From the NCBI RefSeq assembly GCF_030035675.1, contig NC_084482.1:228290943-228354942 (forward strand): a stretch of DNA of 64,000 bases, written 5' to 3'. Each line of letters starts with the position of its first letter. The first letter of the stretch is position 1. A model generated the notes under the pieces. That model searched no databases and was not told the DNA's origin. It worked only from the letters and a program-made list of their open reading frames with translations. The stretch comes from Rhineura floridana. Its lineage: Eukaryota; Chordata; Lepidosauria; Squamata; Rhineuridae. A program made the position numbers and the translations under genes. This document shows, in pieces, positions 20,814-32,165 of the stretch.

Positions 20814-21102
20814 GGCCACATCCACACTAGGCCTTTATTTCACTTTGGAGAGCCATGGCTTCTCACAAAGCATCCTGGGAAGTGTCGTTAGTGAAGGGTG
20901 CTGAGAGTTGCTAGGAGACGCCCTGTTCCTCTCACAGACCTTCAGTCAGAGCAGCTGACTGTTAAACCAGTTTGGCCACTGCAGCTCTGTCAGGGGCATA
21001 GGAGTCTCCTCTCAGCTCCCTTCACAAATTACCCTTCCCAGGATTTTTTGAAGGAAGCCATGAATGTCTCATGTGAAATCAAAGTCTGGTGTGGGTATGG
21101 CC
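20814..21102. mobile_element. Palindromic hAT-like MITE
   Basis: Ends GGCCACATCCACACTAGGCC and the complement of GTCTGGTGTGGGTATGGCC. Inner arms GCCATGGCTTCTCACAAAGC and GAAGGAAGCCATGAATG. One of at least four copies in the window; no coding capacity. Confidence 0.75.
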
Positions 21103-21708
21103 CCCTGATTAGCAGCTGTGAGTCTGGCTTTTAGAACTCTGACAGTTGGTTCTTACTGAGCATGCGCACCCTTATCATTGGCTTCCAGCCAAACTTTCTT
21201 AAATTAATTATAAATCAGCCAGGCATTTTTTAAACTTGTAAACTGCAGCAGATGAAGGTCAGAGTATGGGGCAAGGTCAGTGTTAGGATTACAGGTACTC
21301 TGTGAACATGGCTGATTTTGAATGAATTTCAACAGATTATGAGAACTCTGACAGAAAGAAGTCCAAAAGGGCTGTGAGGTTTTCTGTCTCTTTTTAGAAT
21401 TGGAACTCTCAATTCTCTCTGACTATTTTGTGTATCGCCATAAAAATTGACAGGGTTGTTAAGCAAGAGTCTCCAAGTTCAGGACTATACATTTTGTATT
21501 GTTTTGTTTTGAAATGAGCTTATGGGAGTCATCAGAATGGCATGGGGTATTTTCAATTTAACATTGCATGCTGTGAAAAATCCACACTGGCTATAGTATA
21601 CAGCCACTCTTGTGGCTGTATAATTGTGAGGTCTTTTTATGATGTTTTAAAGTGTTTTTATCGTTTCTGTTTGCCGCCCTGGGCTCCTGCTGGGAGGAAA
21701 GGTGGGAT

Positions 21709-23164
21709 ACCTAATGGACTTCTGGTGTCTATACACCAACGCACAGAGCTTGGGAAACAAGCAAGAGGAGCTTGAAGTCTTAGTGCATCAAGGCAAATAT
21801 GACTTCATAGGGATAACAGAGACTTGGTGGGATGACTCCCATGATTGGAATATAGCCATTCAAGGATACAAACTCTACAGAAAGAATAGAAGCAACAGAA
21901 AAGGAGGGGGAGTAGCGTTATACGTCAAAGACAAATACACCTCTATGGAAAACCAAGAGAGCGAACAAAGTGGTCCAATAGAGACCATTTGGGTAAAAAT
22001 AAATGGAGAAACAATTAAAACCAACATGGTAGTAGGTGTCTACTACAGACCCCCTGGCCAAGAAGAGGTGGTAGATGAGGCCTTTCTCAAACAAATCTCT
22101 GAAATCTCAAGGAGGCAAGAAGTAGTAGTGATGGGGGACTTCAACTACCCGGATATCTTCTGGGAGACAAACTCTGCAAAGCACAAAACCTCCAACAAAT
22201 TCCTGATGGGCCTTGCTGATAATTTCCTCTTTCAAAAAGTAGAAGAAGGAACAAGGGGATCGGCAATCCTGGACCTGATCTTAACTAATAGGGATGAATT
22301 GGTCACGGGAATTAAAGCGGTCGGTACCTTGGGGGAAAGTGACCATGTAATGCTGGAATTTGTGATTCTGGGGAAAGCCAAAGAAGAATATAGTCAAACG
22401 TGGACCTTGGATTTCAGGAAAGCCGATTTTAGCAAGCTCAGGGAAATGATGGGTAGGATCCCGTGGCTAGATAGACTAAAGAAAAAAGGAGCCCAAGAAG
22501 CGTGGGAGTTCATGAAGAAGGTATTACAAAAAGCGCAATCGCAAACAATTCCAAAGAGGAAGAAAAATGGAAGACATCGGAAAAAGCCAATGTGGCTACA
22601 CAGAAGACTGGTGGAGGAGGTAAAAATAAAAAAGAGCATGTATAAAGAATGGAAGGAAGGACGCATCACCAAGGAAGAGTACCGACGAGCAGCTCGGGCT
22701 TGCAGGAATAGCGTAAGGAAAGCTAAAACCCAGAATGAGCCGAGGCTGGCGACAGAAGAGAGGAACAACAAAAAGGGGTTTTTCAGATATGTTCGAAGCA
22801 AGAGAAAGACCAAGGAAATGGTGGGACTGCTGCTCAATGAAGACTGCAAAATGTTGACAGATAACAAGGAAAAGGGAGAACTGCTCAACGCCTATTTTGC
22901 CTCCATTTTCTCCCAAAAAGGGAACAGTGTAAAACCTTGCATTGGAAGCAATCTCAGTAAGGGGTCGGGATTGCAGTTCAAGATTGATAAGGAGATAGTC
23001 AGGAAATACCTAGTTAACCTAAATGAGTTCAAATCTCCAGGGCCTGATGAACTGCATCCCAGAGCATTGAAGGAACTTGCGGATGTACTCTCGGAACCTC
23101 TTGCCATCCTCTTTGAGGAATCCTGGAGAACGGGAGAGGTGCCGGAGGATTGGAGACGGGCAAG
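21709..23164 (+). mobile_element. CR1 LINE endonuclease block
   Basis: An uninterrupted frame of about 485 codons encodes the CR1 APE-type endonuclease: YTNAQSLGNKQEELEVLV at the start, ITETWWDDSHDW, GVYYRPPG, VVMGDFNYPDIFWETN, LDLILTNRDELV and GESDHVMLEF, with the conserved E, D-N and S-D-H residues of this enzyme. It continues through the linker to SPGPDELHPRALKELADVL and stops just before the reverse transcriptase core (VPEDWRRAS). It has no 3' UTR and lies between two copies of a direct repeat. It belongs to a different CR1 subfamily from the other copies here. Confidence 0.9.
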
Positions 23165-23440
23165 CGTCTCCGAGTTCAGGACTATACATTTTGTATTGTT
23201 TTGTTTTGAAATGAGCTTATGGGAATCATCAGAATGGCATGGGGGTATTTTCAATTTAACATTGCAGAATGTGAAAAATCCACACTGGCTATAGTATACA
23301 GCCACTCTTGTGATTGTATAATTGTAAGTTCTTTTTATGATGTTTTAAAGTGTTTTTATTGTTTCTGTTTGCTGCCCTGGGCTACTGCTGGGAGGAAGGG
23401 TGGGATATAAATAAAATAATAAATAAATAAATAAAGGGGC
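23165..23440 (+). repeat. Direct repeat of 21468-21708, with L2-like 3' end
   Basis: About 240 bp almost identical to 21468-21708 (AGTTCAGGACTATACATTTT ... GGGAGGAAGGGTGGGATA), here followed by the full TAAATAAATA tail. The end CTGCCCTGGGCTACTGCTGG is the stem-loop of an L2-like 3' terminus. A third copy is at 41211-41365 and a minus copy at 14022-16165. Confidence 0.8.
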
Positions 23441-24041
23441 TTCCCTTCTGCCCAGTACCTAATGGGGAATTCTATATCCACACATATATAATCATAGAAG
23501 GCACATTTCTTTTATAATCATAAGGAGTTAAATAGTGAACTTCAGGCCTATTGGGGCCCTGAGATTCAGGCTTATCGAGAAAACCTGGATCTTAATATTT
23601 AACTCAAAAACCTGTTGCCATGGCGGCAGTCAGAGAGACCTTCTTGTGTTCTTTGCCAACACCTGGCCGAGGCAGAAAATTAATTAATTATTGTTCAGAA
23701 TCAAGGAGTGTTTAAATTTTGGGAAAAGGCTGGGATTTTCAATGTTTGATTCTTGAATGCCATCTAGGGGATAAGTAATTAAATATTTTAATGAAAAAGA
23801 AATAGTAATGATTTTTTAAAAACCAATCAGTGTATTAAATTTATAACTTTCTAGGTCTCTTTCCATAAAAAAAGGGATACATCTGGGGGGGGCTGCTTGT
23901 CTGTCTATATAGCTAAAGAGGCTAGAGTCACCCAGCTTTCCTTTGTTTGTGTAACTTCAAAATGAGCTCAAGTGTTTTAAATAAAAGCCTGCATCATGAG
24001 CTATGTATTTCATAAACAAGGGAATGGGATTTCTGAGAAAG
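23441..24041. other. No gene recognised
   Basis: A/T-rich unassigned sequence with no exon or RNA motif. It may include part of the promoter side of the retrovirus LTR, whose 5' limit I cannot fix with certainty. Confidence 0.4.
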
Positions 24042-24618
24042 AATGAGGACATAAGAACTCCTATGGCAAAAGGAATAGAACTGGGGGTGCTCATACATTC
24101 ACAAACACCCTGAGTTAAGTTCCCAATCTTAAATCAAGGGAACTTGTCCAACATATTTTCGGGTGTGCCAGAGTCAGCCTGACTGATCAGAAACAATATA
24201 TCAATGGATGTACCAAGTATGCTTGAGAACATGTTCACGGAAAGAACTGTTCCAGCTAGTCCCAAAATTCACTTGTCTTGAAGGAAGAGTAGGACAATGG
24301 TTACATTTATGATATGGACAGAACTTTGGAAATCACCACTGGAGTTAGCTAATACTTTCTGATTGGTTTGGAATGATGTTATGTGGGCAAGAAACTCATC
24401 AGATTGGTCACATCATTGTCACATGTTGTACCTGTACTCTATAAAAGTAGTTTGCACACAGTTCCTCACTGCAGTCCCTCTTGGGTGTTTTGGGAGGCTG
24501 ACCCTGCAGATGCTGGGTTTTTTTAAATAGCCTTCCTTTTTGCTCCAAGCCTGTGTCTTCAAATTTTTTATTCAAGGTCTCCCAGCAAAAGACCCAAAGG
24601 AGGAAAATTTCTCCAACA
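24042..24618 (+). mobile_element. Putative 5' LTR of the retrovirus fossil
   Basis: A TATAAAAG box lies near 24441, about 180 bp before the end. The block ends CTCCAACA, followed by TCT and TGGTGTCCCCGGG, the position expected for a primer-binding site; no specific tRNA is assigned. The left limit (TGAGGACATAAG) is a guess based on the TG rule. No second LTR is seen in the window. Confidence 0.45.
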
Positions 24619-26022
24619 TCTTGGTGTCCCCGGGTGGGCTTTGCCGGGACACCAAGCGGAGAGCAGAGACTGGACTGAGCGGGGAGAAGGGACAGGAAGC
24701 ACACACAAAAAAGGGTAAGAGAGCCACTTTAAAATCTCAACTCCTTGCTGTCCTTTTGCCCACCTCTTCTGGACTCACTCCCCCTGCTTGGTGGTAAGGA
24801 GTCCATTTTTAAGAGTCCTTCCCTGTTGTATTGACATGATACTAAGTTGTAATAATACAGGCTTTTAGCAAACTGTTTTTGGGAAACTGTTTTTGGGGAA
24901 ACTGTTGTGGGATAACACGGACCTGAAAGTAATTGCATGTGGCTGAATGTGGTTGCATGTTGGGTGTTTGAATGTATATGTGCATGTGTGTGTGTGTGTG
25001 TGTATGTGCGTGAGTGGGTGTGTCTGAAAGAGGGGAGACAACCCATTCTGCTGGCTAGATGAGGACCCAGTAGGGATATGGCATACCCTTCTTGAAAGAG
25101 ATCAGCACAGGTTGTCATTCTCTCACCTGGGTCTGGTGGAGTGATTGAGTGTGTGTATGAAGGTCTCGCTCTATTGTTGTATAGATACTGTTTTTGGGGA
25201 ATAAGGGAAACTTTGTTGAGTTCTCTAACTTGCTGTTTATGATAGTGAAGTTGTAAATCTTGGGATTGCTTGAGCTTAATATGATGCAGACCTAAAAAGG
25301 GATTTCGGCCCTATTCTTGGATAGAATAGGGGGTACCATGCAAATCTAGGGTCTTGCCCCCTGTGTCTATTGAACAGACCAGGGGAAAAACTGGCGTACC
25401 CTCAGTTCTACACTGAGATGCCTCGAGACTAGGTGTGGGAAGACATTTATGGTGTTACCCTCAATTTAGTCTGGGAAGCCTCAAACCTGAAAAGGGGTTT
25501 GGGATGTTGTTTTTACCCTCAGTAAGTCTGGGAAGACCTGGGTATATGTGTATAAGTGTGTGAAGTCTGTAGTATTAGTGATATTAGTGAATGATCTTGT
25601 GTATGAATGGAGTGCATGATTTGAATATTCCAGTGTGAATTGGTTATAATCACTAACCCAGCAATCTAGTGGTCCAGTGAGTGACAGTGAACCCTTCTTC
25701 CCTACCCCATCCCCTGGTGGATACCAGTTTCATAAGCCAGATCCAACCGTGGGTAAATGGATATTGTGCCACTGCCCTAACCTTTTGCTTTTGAGCACTA
25801 GGAGGGCATTTCTGTGCCACAGCAGACCTCACAATCTGCACTGGACTTCGTAAATAAGCCTTTCCCGTGTGAATGAACCACATCCTGTCCTTCCATCCTG
25901 CCCTTATAAAGTGAAAGCATATCCTATATGAGTACATACCTGAATGAGCCTTTTTCTTGTGTGAAAGTTATATGTATGGAGGTTTGAAAGTTCTTGAGTG
26001 TCTGTGTGAAAGTTTTCTGTGT

Positions 26023-28115
26023 TTTTCAAAAATGCTTTGGTAAGTGCCACCAATAAGTTGTATATGAAAGTGGTAAGGACAGCGAAAATTTTTTATTTTG
26101 CTGCCTCTATTAGGTCATCTTTATGCCACCCTGCGGAGCTTTTTAAAGTTGTGCGGGGGCTTTTACACTCCGGCCATCATGATACTATAGAAACATCTGA
26201 AGCCCGCTGCAACGAAATTGCTGGACACTTTCAAAATAAGATTGCTTGCATCCGTAGGGACTTAGACTCCGATGTTGTGACAGATGAATCCAGTGAATTG
26301 TCCGGAGCACAGCCTTGTCCTTTATTATTGGATGAGTTTCAGTTGGTGCAGCTCGAGGAAGTGGACAAGGTGCTTGGAATGGTCCGGGCAACCATGTCTG
26401 TTCTGGACCCTTGCCCATCTTGGATAGTGAAAGCTAGCAGGGCTGGAACCACCGCTGGGCCAGGGAAGTGGTTAATGCCTCCTTGAGAGAGGGAGTAGTC
26501 CCTAGTAGCCTCAAGGAGGCAATAGTGAGACCTCTTTTAAAGAAACCTTCCCTGGACCCAGACAATTTGAACAACTATAGACCGGTGGCGAATGTCCCCT
26601 TTTTGGGCAAGGTTTTGGAGCGGGTGGTTGCTAGCCAGCTCCAGGTGCTCTTGGATGAAACCGATTATCTGGATCCGTTTCAATCCAGTTTTAGGACCGG
26701 TTTTGGCACTGAAACAGCCTTGGTCGCCCTGTATGATGACCTTGGTCGGGAGAGGGACAGGGGGAGTGTGACTCTGTTGGTTCTCCTTGATCTCTCAGCA
26801 GCATTTGATACCATCGACCATGGTATCCTTCTGGGGAGACTTGCGGAGATGGGAGTTGGAGGCACTGCTTGGCAGTGGTTCCGCTCCTACTTCGGGGATC
26901 GTCGCCAGAAGGTAGTGCTTGGGGAACATTACTCGACACCCTGGACTCTCCATTGTGGAGTCCCTCAGCGGTCAGTTTTGTCCCCCATGCTTTTCAACAT
27001 CTACATGAAGCCTCTGGGTGCGGTCATCAGGAGTTTTGGAGTGCGTTGTCATCAGTACGCTGATGACACGCAACTCTACTTCTCCTTTTCATCTTCCTCA
27101 GGTGAGTCTGTTGATGTGCTGAACCATTGCCTGACCGCGATAATGGACTGGATGAGAGCTAATAAACTGAGACTTAATCCAGACAAGACTGAGACATTGT
27201 TGGTGAACGTCTTCCCCGCTCAGATGGTGGATGTGCATCCTGTCCTGGATGGGGTTACACTCCCCCTGAAGGAACAGGTTCGTAGTTTGGGGGTTCTTTT
27301 TGACCCTTCCTTGTCTCTTGAGGCTCAAGTGGCCTCGGTGGCATGGAATGCGTTTTACCATCTTCGCTTGGTAGCCCAACTACGCCCCTATCTGGATGGC
27401 GATGACCTCGCCTCAGTTGTCCATGCTCTGGTAACTTCGAGATTGGATTACTGTAATGTGCTCTACATAGGGCTGCCCTTGAAGACAGTTCGGAAGCTGC
27501 AGCTAGTGCAGAATTCGGCAGCTAGACTATTGACGAGGACCAGTCGGTCCTCGCACATAACTCCTGTTCTGGCTCACCTGCACTGGCTACCTATTTGCTT
27601 CCGGGCGAGATTCAAGGTGCTGGTCATGACCTATAAAGCCTTACATGGCGTGGGACCGCAATACCTGATGGAACGCCTCTCCCGCTATGAACCTACCCGT
27701 TCACTTCGTTTGACATCTAAGGCCCTCCTTCGGGTACCAACTCATTGTGAAGCCCGGAGGGTGGTTACTAGATCTAGGGCCTTTTCTGTGGTGGCCCCCG
27801 AATTGTGGAATAGCCTCCCTGAAGAGTTCCGCCTGGCGCCTACATTATTATCTTTTCGGCGCCAGGTAAAGACCTTTTTATGCTCCCAGACATTTTAATC
27901 ATTTTAATCTCTTTATCTTTTTAATTGGATAACACTAATCCTTTTATCTTCTTATTTTTCTGTTTAATTGTATTTTTTTCCTTTGTATCGTATATGTTTA
28001 GTGATTTTATTACTATGATGTATGTATTTTATCTTATGCTGTTTACCGCCCTGACAGCTTCTTGCTAAGGGCGGTATATAAATCCAACAAAATAAATAAA
28101 TAAATAAAATAAAAA
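26023..28115 (+). mobile_element. L2 LINE, young, with 22-bp target duplication
   Basis: Bounded by identical 22-bp sequences at 26001-26022 and 28116-28137, within the retrovirus leader. 5'-truncated. A first frame (to about 26450) encodes HPAELFKVVRGLL and the linker. The main frame at 26468-27898 (476 aa) encodes the reverse transcriptase: NYRPVANVPFLGKVLERVV, FDTIDHGILLGRL, YADDTQLYFS, LDYCNVLYIGLP and HWLPICFRARFKVL. One single-base frameshift near 26450 separates them. The 3' stem-loop ACCGCCCTGACAGC ... GGGCGGTATATAAA and TAAA repeats end it. Confidence 0.95.
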
Positions 28116-28909
28116 TCTGTGTGAAAGTTTTCTGTGTGAACATTATAAGAAAACTGTGAATTTTTTTTTCTTAAAGGGAAAACAGGAGACATGGGTAGCA
28201 AAGGGTCTAAGATAACCCCTGAATAAGATGATAAAGTTTTATAGTCAACCAGGAAAACTGCCAGCTGCTTTAAAATTAAATAGGATGACTGCTTTGGTGC
28301 AATGGTGGAATGGTTATACTTATGAGGATAGTGCACTGCAATTTCCTTTGGAAGGTACCTTTGATTTGGACAAACTAAAATATTTAAGAGGGTTTTTGGA
28401 AGAGACACACCCTGCCCAGATGGACTACTATTTCCTCTGGGAAGATCTGGTCTCTAAATTGAGAGATCAGAGCATCATGGCTAGCCAAAAAGAATCTCTT
28501 AAGAAACTGCAGAATCAATTGACTGAAATGAAAAATCAGTTGAAAAGTAAAGAGATGAATAGTGCTTGCGTTTCTCCTTCTGCACCTTCCCTAACTTCTT
28601 CACCCCCTTCCTATCAGACTAGCCTATACCCCTCTACACTTCCTCCAGTACCTGAGGCAGAAGCAGATCTCTTGGAACTGTGGAGACCTGCTTCTCCTTT
28701 TCCGGCTGCTGCTGTTGCCCCTGCTGCTATCACTGCGCTACTGCGCCCGCTTCATCTACTCCTTCTACCCTTTCCACCCTTCAACCTCAGACACCAGCTT
28801 CTTCCCATACTCCTATTTCTACTTCTTCCCCTATCTCTGCTTCTACCCCAAACCGTGTCTTGACTTCCACAACACCCATCCTCCAAACACCTATCAAACA
28901 ACAACATAT

Positions 28910-28989
28910 ACTGTGAGAACAGGATGCTGGACTAGATGGGCCACTGGCCTGATCCAGCAGGCTCTTCTTATGTTCTTATTATGTTCTTA
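28910..28989 (+). mobile_element. CR1 LINE 3' tail
   Basis: GTGAGAACAGGATGCTGGAC followed by the standard CR1 terminus and TTCTTATG-type repeats. It is inserted in the gag region of the retrovirus fossil and truncated to the last 80 bp. Confidence 0.9.
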
Positions 28990-30059
28990 AATGCAACACC
29001 CATAGAATAAACATCAGAGGAAAGTCAACTATCTGCCTGGACGTCCCCGGTATCGAGTGCCCTCCACGCTTTCCACAATTTTGCTGTTGATTGGCTTGAG
29101 GGAGCTGGATTCAATGGCATAGTTATACCTGCAAACTACATCCCTGAATCTAACTATGGGTCTGCCGCAGACACCCCACTTGCCACAGGGAGGTGAGCAT
29201 TGCAACTCTTCAGGAGTGCCTACACCCCACTTTGAAGAAAATACATGTCAAGGTTACTGCAGTAGAGTTGGATAAAGGATTGGTTCACTGTCTGGACAAA
29301 TTAGGGTCAACCCAAATACTAGGATATACTTCTAATACTTTCCCAGGTCTGTTTTTTTAAGAAAGGTGCAGTGCAAAGGCTGGTGTTGCCTCTCCACCAG
29401 TTCCCTGACCCACAAGGGGGGAACCTCACCTTAGTGCATGTTCCTTGGACTGCAGCAGACATTCTAAATTGTAAAAATATGTTACCTACGATGAGAGAGG
29501 ACCCTGGAGGGTTTAAACGTGAGCTTAAGAGCATTGTGAAATGTCTACAATCCAACCTGGAGGGATGTTGATTGGCTTTTGAGGGGAGTCCTAGAGAGAC
29601 ATGACTATGCTGCCCTTATGCAACAAGCCCACAGAACTGCAGGCACTCCTGTACACTACGGCAATGTATGGCCAAATGATCCCTTGAGAGACTCTCCCAT
29701 AATCCAAAATGATGTTGCTCAATTGGCAAATGAGTTGGAGGGTCTCCCCAATGCGATCCTGGAACTTTGTCCCGTCCCACCTGACTGGACAAGGATTCAT
29801 ACTTGCAAACAGAAAGCAGAAGAGTCCTCTGTGGAATTCCATGCCAGACTTACTGCAACATTTAGGAAATACAGTACTCTTAACCTCGAGGCAGAGGATT
29901 TCTGTCCCATGCTGGTCACTACACCAGTGGACAGCATGCGACCAGAGGTCTCTGAAAAGATTAAGAATAATTGGCTGGGAGGCCAAATCCCCACAGAAAA
30001 CTGTAGAGGCGGCTACCCAATTTTGCAAAAATTTGCAAAGTGATAAGGCCAGAAAGAAA

Positions 30060-31130
30060 AGGTTCATGGTCCTGGGTGACTTCAACATACATGCCGAGGT
30101 TAGACTCACAGGTCCAGCTCAGGGCTTCATGGCTGCCATGACAACCATGGGGCTGTCTCTAATATCATCTGGACCAACGCATGTGGCAGGACACACACTT
30201 GGTCTTCTTTGGGACAGGAAGAAGGTGGTCTGAGGGTGGAGGGGTTCTTAGTGACTCCGTTGTCATGGACAAATCACCACCTGACAAGGTTTAGACTTTG
30301 TGCCCCCGGTAACCTTCGCAGGGGTGAAGGGCTGATTAAGAGGGTCTGCCCCCGGAGACTCGTGGATCCAGATGGTTTCCTGAATGCTCGGGGGGACATT
30401 CCCAGCAAATTGCTCCAAAGCGTCCTCTCCCACCAGAAAAGGCGCATAAAACACCTTGGTTTACTCAAACCTTGGGCCTGATGAAACGGCAGGGATGGCA
30501 GCTAGAGCGACAATGAAGAAGAACTCCTATCAAAGACAGGGTAGAGCTCATTTTTGAGCCTATCCTGTGGCGGTGATGGCAGTGAGGAAAGTGCACTTCT
30601 CTGCCACCATTGCTTCTGCTCCGTGTCGTCCGGCGATGCTTTTCCGGGTGGTCCGGGGTCTTTGGGGCTCTGGCCCTACATTAGACTCTGAGCCCTCAGT
30701 CACTTGTTGTGACATGTTTGTGATGCACTTTGCAGAGAAAATTGCTCCCATTTGGACTGACGTGGACTCCTCATTAACTACGGTTGTGTCAGATGTCCCC
30801 GAAGCTTCCTCTGGTCATTTTTCTATGGATACTTTTCAGCTCATGAAGCCTGAGGATGTGGACAGGATTCTGGGACAATCAAGGCCAATACTTGTTCCCT
30901 TGACCCTTGCCCATCCTGGTCAATCAAATCAAAGGGGAGTGGCTGGCTGGTTGGCATATTTGATTAACACCGCCCTAAGGGAAGGTTCTATGCCAACATT
31001 GTTGAAGGAGGCTGTGATAAGACCTTTGTGTAAAAAAAGCCTTTCTTAGACCCTATGCATCCCAACAACTTTCACCCAGTCTCTAATCTCCCCTTTCTGG
31101 GCAAGGTGATGGAGAGGGTAGTGGCTGCTC
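30060..31130 (+). mobile_element. L2 LINE fragment: endonuclease end to start of RT
   Basis: Begins in the endonuclease (VLGDFNIHAE near 30070; SGPTHVAGHTLGL near 30170) and continues through FRVVRGLWGSG, VDRILGQSR and INTALREGSMPTLLKEAVI to NLPFLGKVMERVVAAQ near 31120. Several frame changes and stops (for example near 30231 and 30480). Both ends are lost. It is more diverged from the young L2 copies in the window and so presumably older. Confidence 0.85.
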
Positions 31131-31392
31131 AGGTTGGCTTCAACAGAAAGCTGCAGTCATTCTTCTTCCTTCAACATTTTAGGACACATTTATTTATTTC
31201 ACAGCTGAGGGTGACACTAACTGACACACTGGAAACTTTGAGGTAATGTGAAGTGATATAAAAGTTCTCTCACTGAATATACGTATACTTGACCTGGGAG
31301 GATGGCTCATTCACACAGGCACACCACTCTTTAATGAGGCATCCATCCAATGTGAACCAGCCTGAGGTCGGGGTGGCCAACAAGATGTTCCC
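31131..31392. other. Unassigned, with possible L2 3' remnant
   Basis: The first 70 bp (CTTCAACATTTTAGGACACA TTTATTT) may be a decayed LINE tail. The rest is not recognised. Confidence 0.35.
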
Positions 31393-31466
31393 TGTATGTT
31401 GCTGGACGACAAGACCCATCATTCCTGATTATTGGCCATGCTAGCTGGGGCTGATGCCATCCCAGG
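31393..31466. mobile_element. hAT-like MITE fragment (CATCATTCCTGATTATTGGC type)
   Basis: Matches the widespread reptile motif with TTGCTGGACTACAACTCCCA, CATCATCCCTGACCATTGGC and ATGCTGGCTGGGGCTGATG. Only one half of the palindrome remains. A related fragment is at 35095. Confidence 0.5.
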
Positions 31467-32165
31467 GTGGAAATTTATACATGTAACTTTTATAGATGAC
31501 TACTCCAGGTATACTACAATGTACCTGATAAAGGACAAAACTCAAGTACTTCAAAAATTGAAGGACTATGTCAGGATTGTGTCCAACAAATTTGGCAGAA
31601 AGCCGCAGATCATAAGATCTGACAATGCAGGGGAATATGTGTCTAGGGCTATGCAAGACTTTCTCCGGGAGGAAGGCATAGAGCACCAGGCTACAGACGT
31701 CTACAACCCAGAGCAGAAAGGGTTGTGGAGAGAATGAACAGGACCCTTGGACAAATGATTCATTCCTTGTTGGAAGATGCACAGTTACCAAAGATGTACT
31801 TCAAAAATTGAAGGACTATGTCAGGATTGTGTCCAACCAATTTGGCAGAAAGCCACAGATCATAAGATCTGACAATGCAAAGGAATATGTGTCTAGGGCT
31901 ATGCAAGATTTTCTCCGGGAGGAAGGCATAGAGCACCAGGCTACAGACGTCTACAACCCAGAGCAGAAAGGGTTGTGGAGAGAATGAACAGGACCCTTGG
32001 ACAAATGATTCATTCCTTGTTGGAAGATGCACAGTTACCAAAGATGTACTTCAAAAATTGAAGGACTATGTCAGGATTGTGTCCAACCAATTTGGCAGAA
32101 AGCCACAGATCATAAGATCTGACAATGCAAAGGAATATTTGTCTAGGGCTATGCAAGACTTTCGG
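31467..32165 (+). mobile_element. Ty1/Copia integrase fossil with 249-bp tandem repeats
   Basis: The region carries the Copia integrase core pattern (FIDDYSRYT, then IRSDNAGEYVS). From 31548 the sequence is repeated in tandem: units start at 31548, 31797 and 32047 (249 and 250 bp apart) and the third is partial. The element is broken, and no LTR, gag or reverse transcriptase is seen next to it. Copia elements are uncommon in vertebrates but known from fish and reptiles. Confidence 0.8.

Larger units (their letters stand above)
19442..21708 (+). repeat. Right arm of the large imperfect inverted repeat
   Basis: Mirror of 14022-17582. Order on the plus strand: minisatellite, SINE in minus orientation, L2 tail in minus orientation (extra), MITE, block with ACATGGCTGATTTTGAATGA, and terminal block with the small hairpin TACAGCCACTCTTGTGGCTG near 21600-21620. 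It ends GGGAGGAAAGGTGGGATA, after which a CR1 fragment begins. Confidence 0.75.
24042..30058 (+). mobile_element. Endogenous retrovirus fossil: 5' LTR, leader, gag
   Basis: Parts in order: LTR (about 24042-24618), a primer-site-like TGG at 24622, a long leader, a gag start with a myristoylation-type MGSKGSK at 28191, and a capsid-like region (about 29380-30050; ESSVEFHARLTATFRKYS resembles gamma/epsilon-retrovirus capsid). An L2 (26023-28115) and a CR1 tail (28910-28989) are inserted in it. The element is broken, with several breaks, and no pol or env follows before an L2 begins at 30060. The family call rests on the capsid pattern only. Confidence 0.65.

Noticed and set aside
23876-23891. 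Match to the start of the finger exon (GATACATCTGGGGGG at 12560 and 23876)
   Set aside because: Only 15-16 bases, with no similarity on either side. A match of this length between two places in 64 kb can arise by chance.
24622-24639. Assignment of the primer-binding site to a specific tRNA
   Set aside because: TGGTGTCCCCGGG has the right place and TGG start, but I could not match it to one tRNA 3' end with confidence.
28560-28905. Ser/Pro/Thr-rich open frames in several phases
   Set aside because: They are overlapping readings of a low-complexity part of the retrovirus gag fossil, not separate genes.
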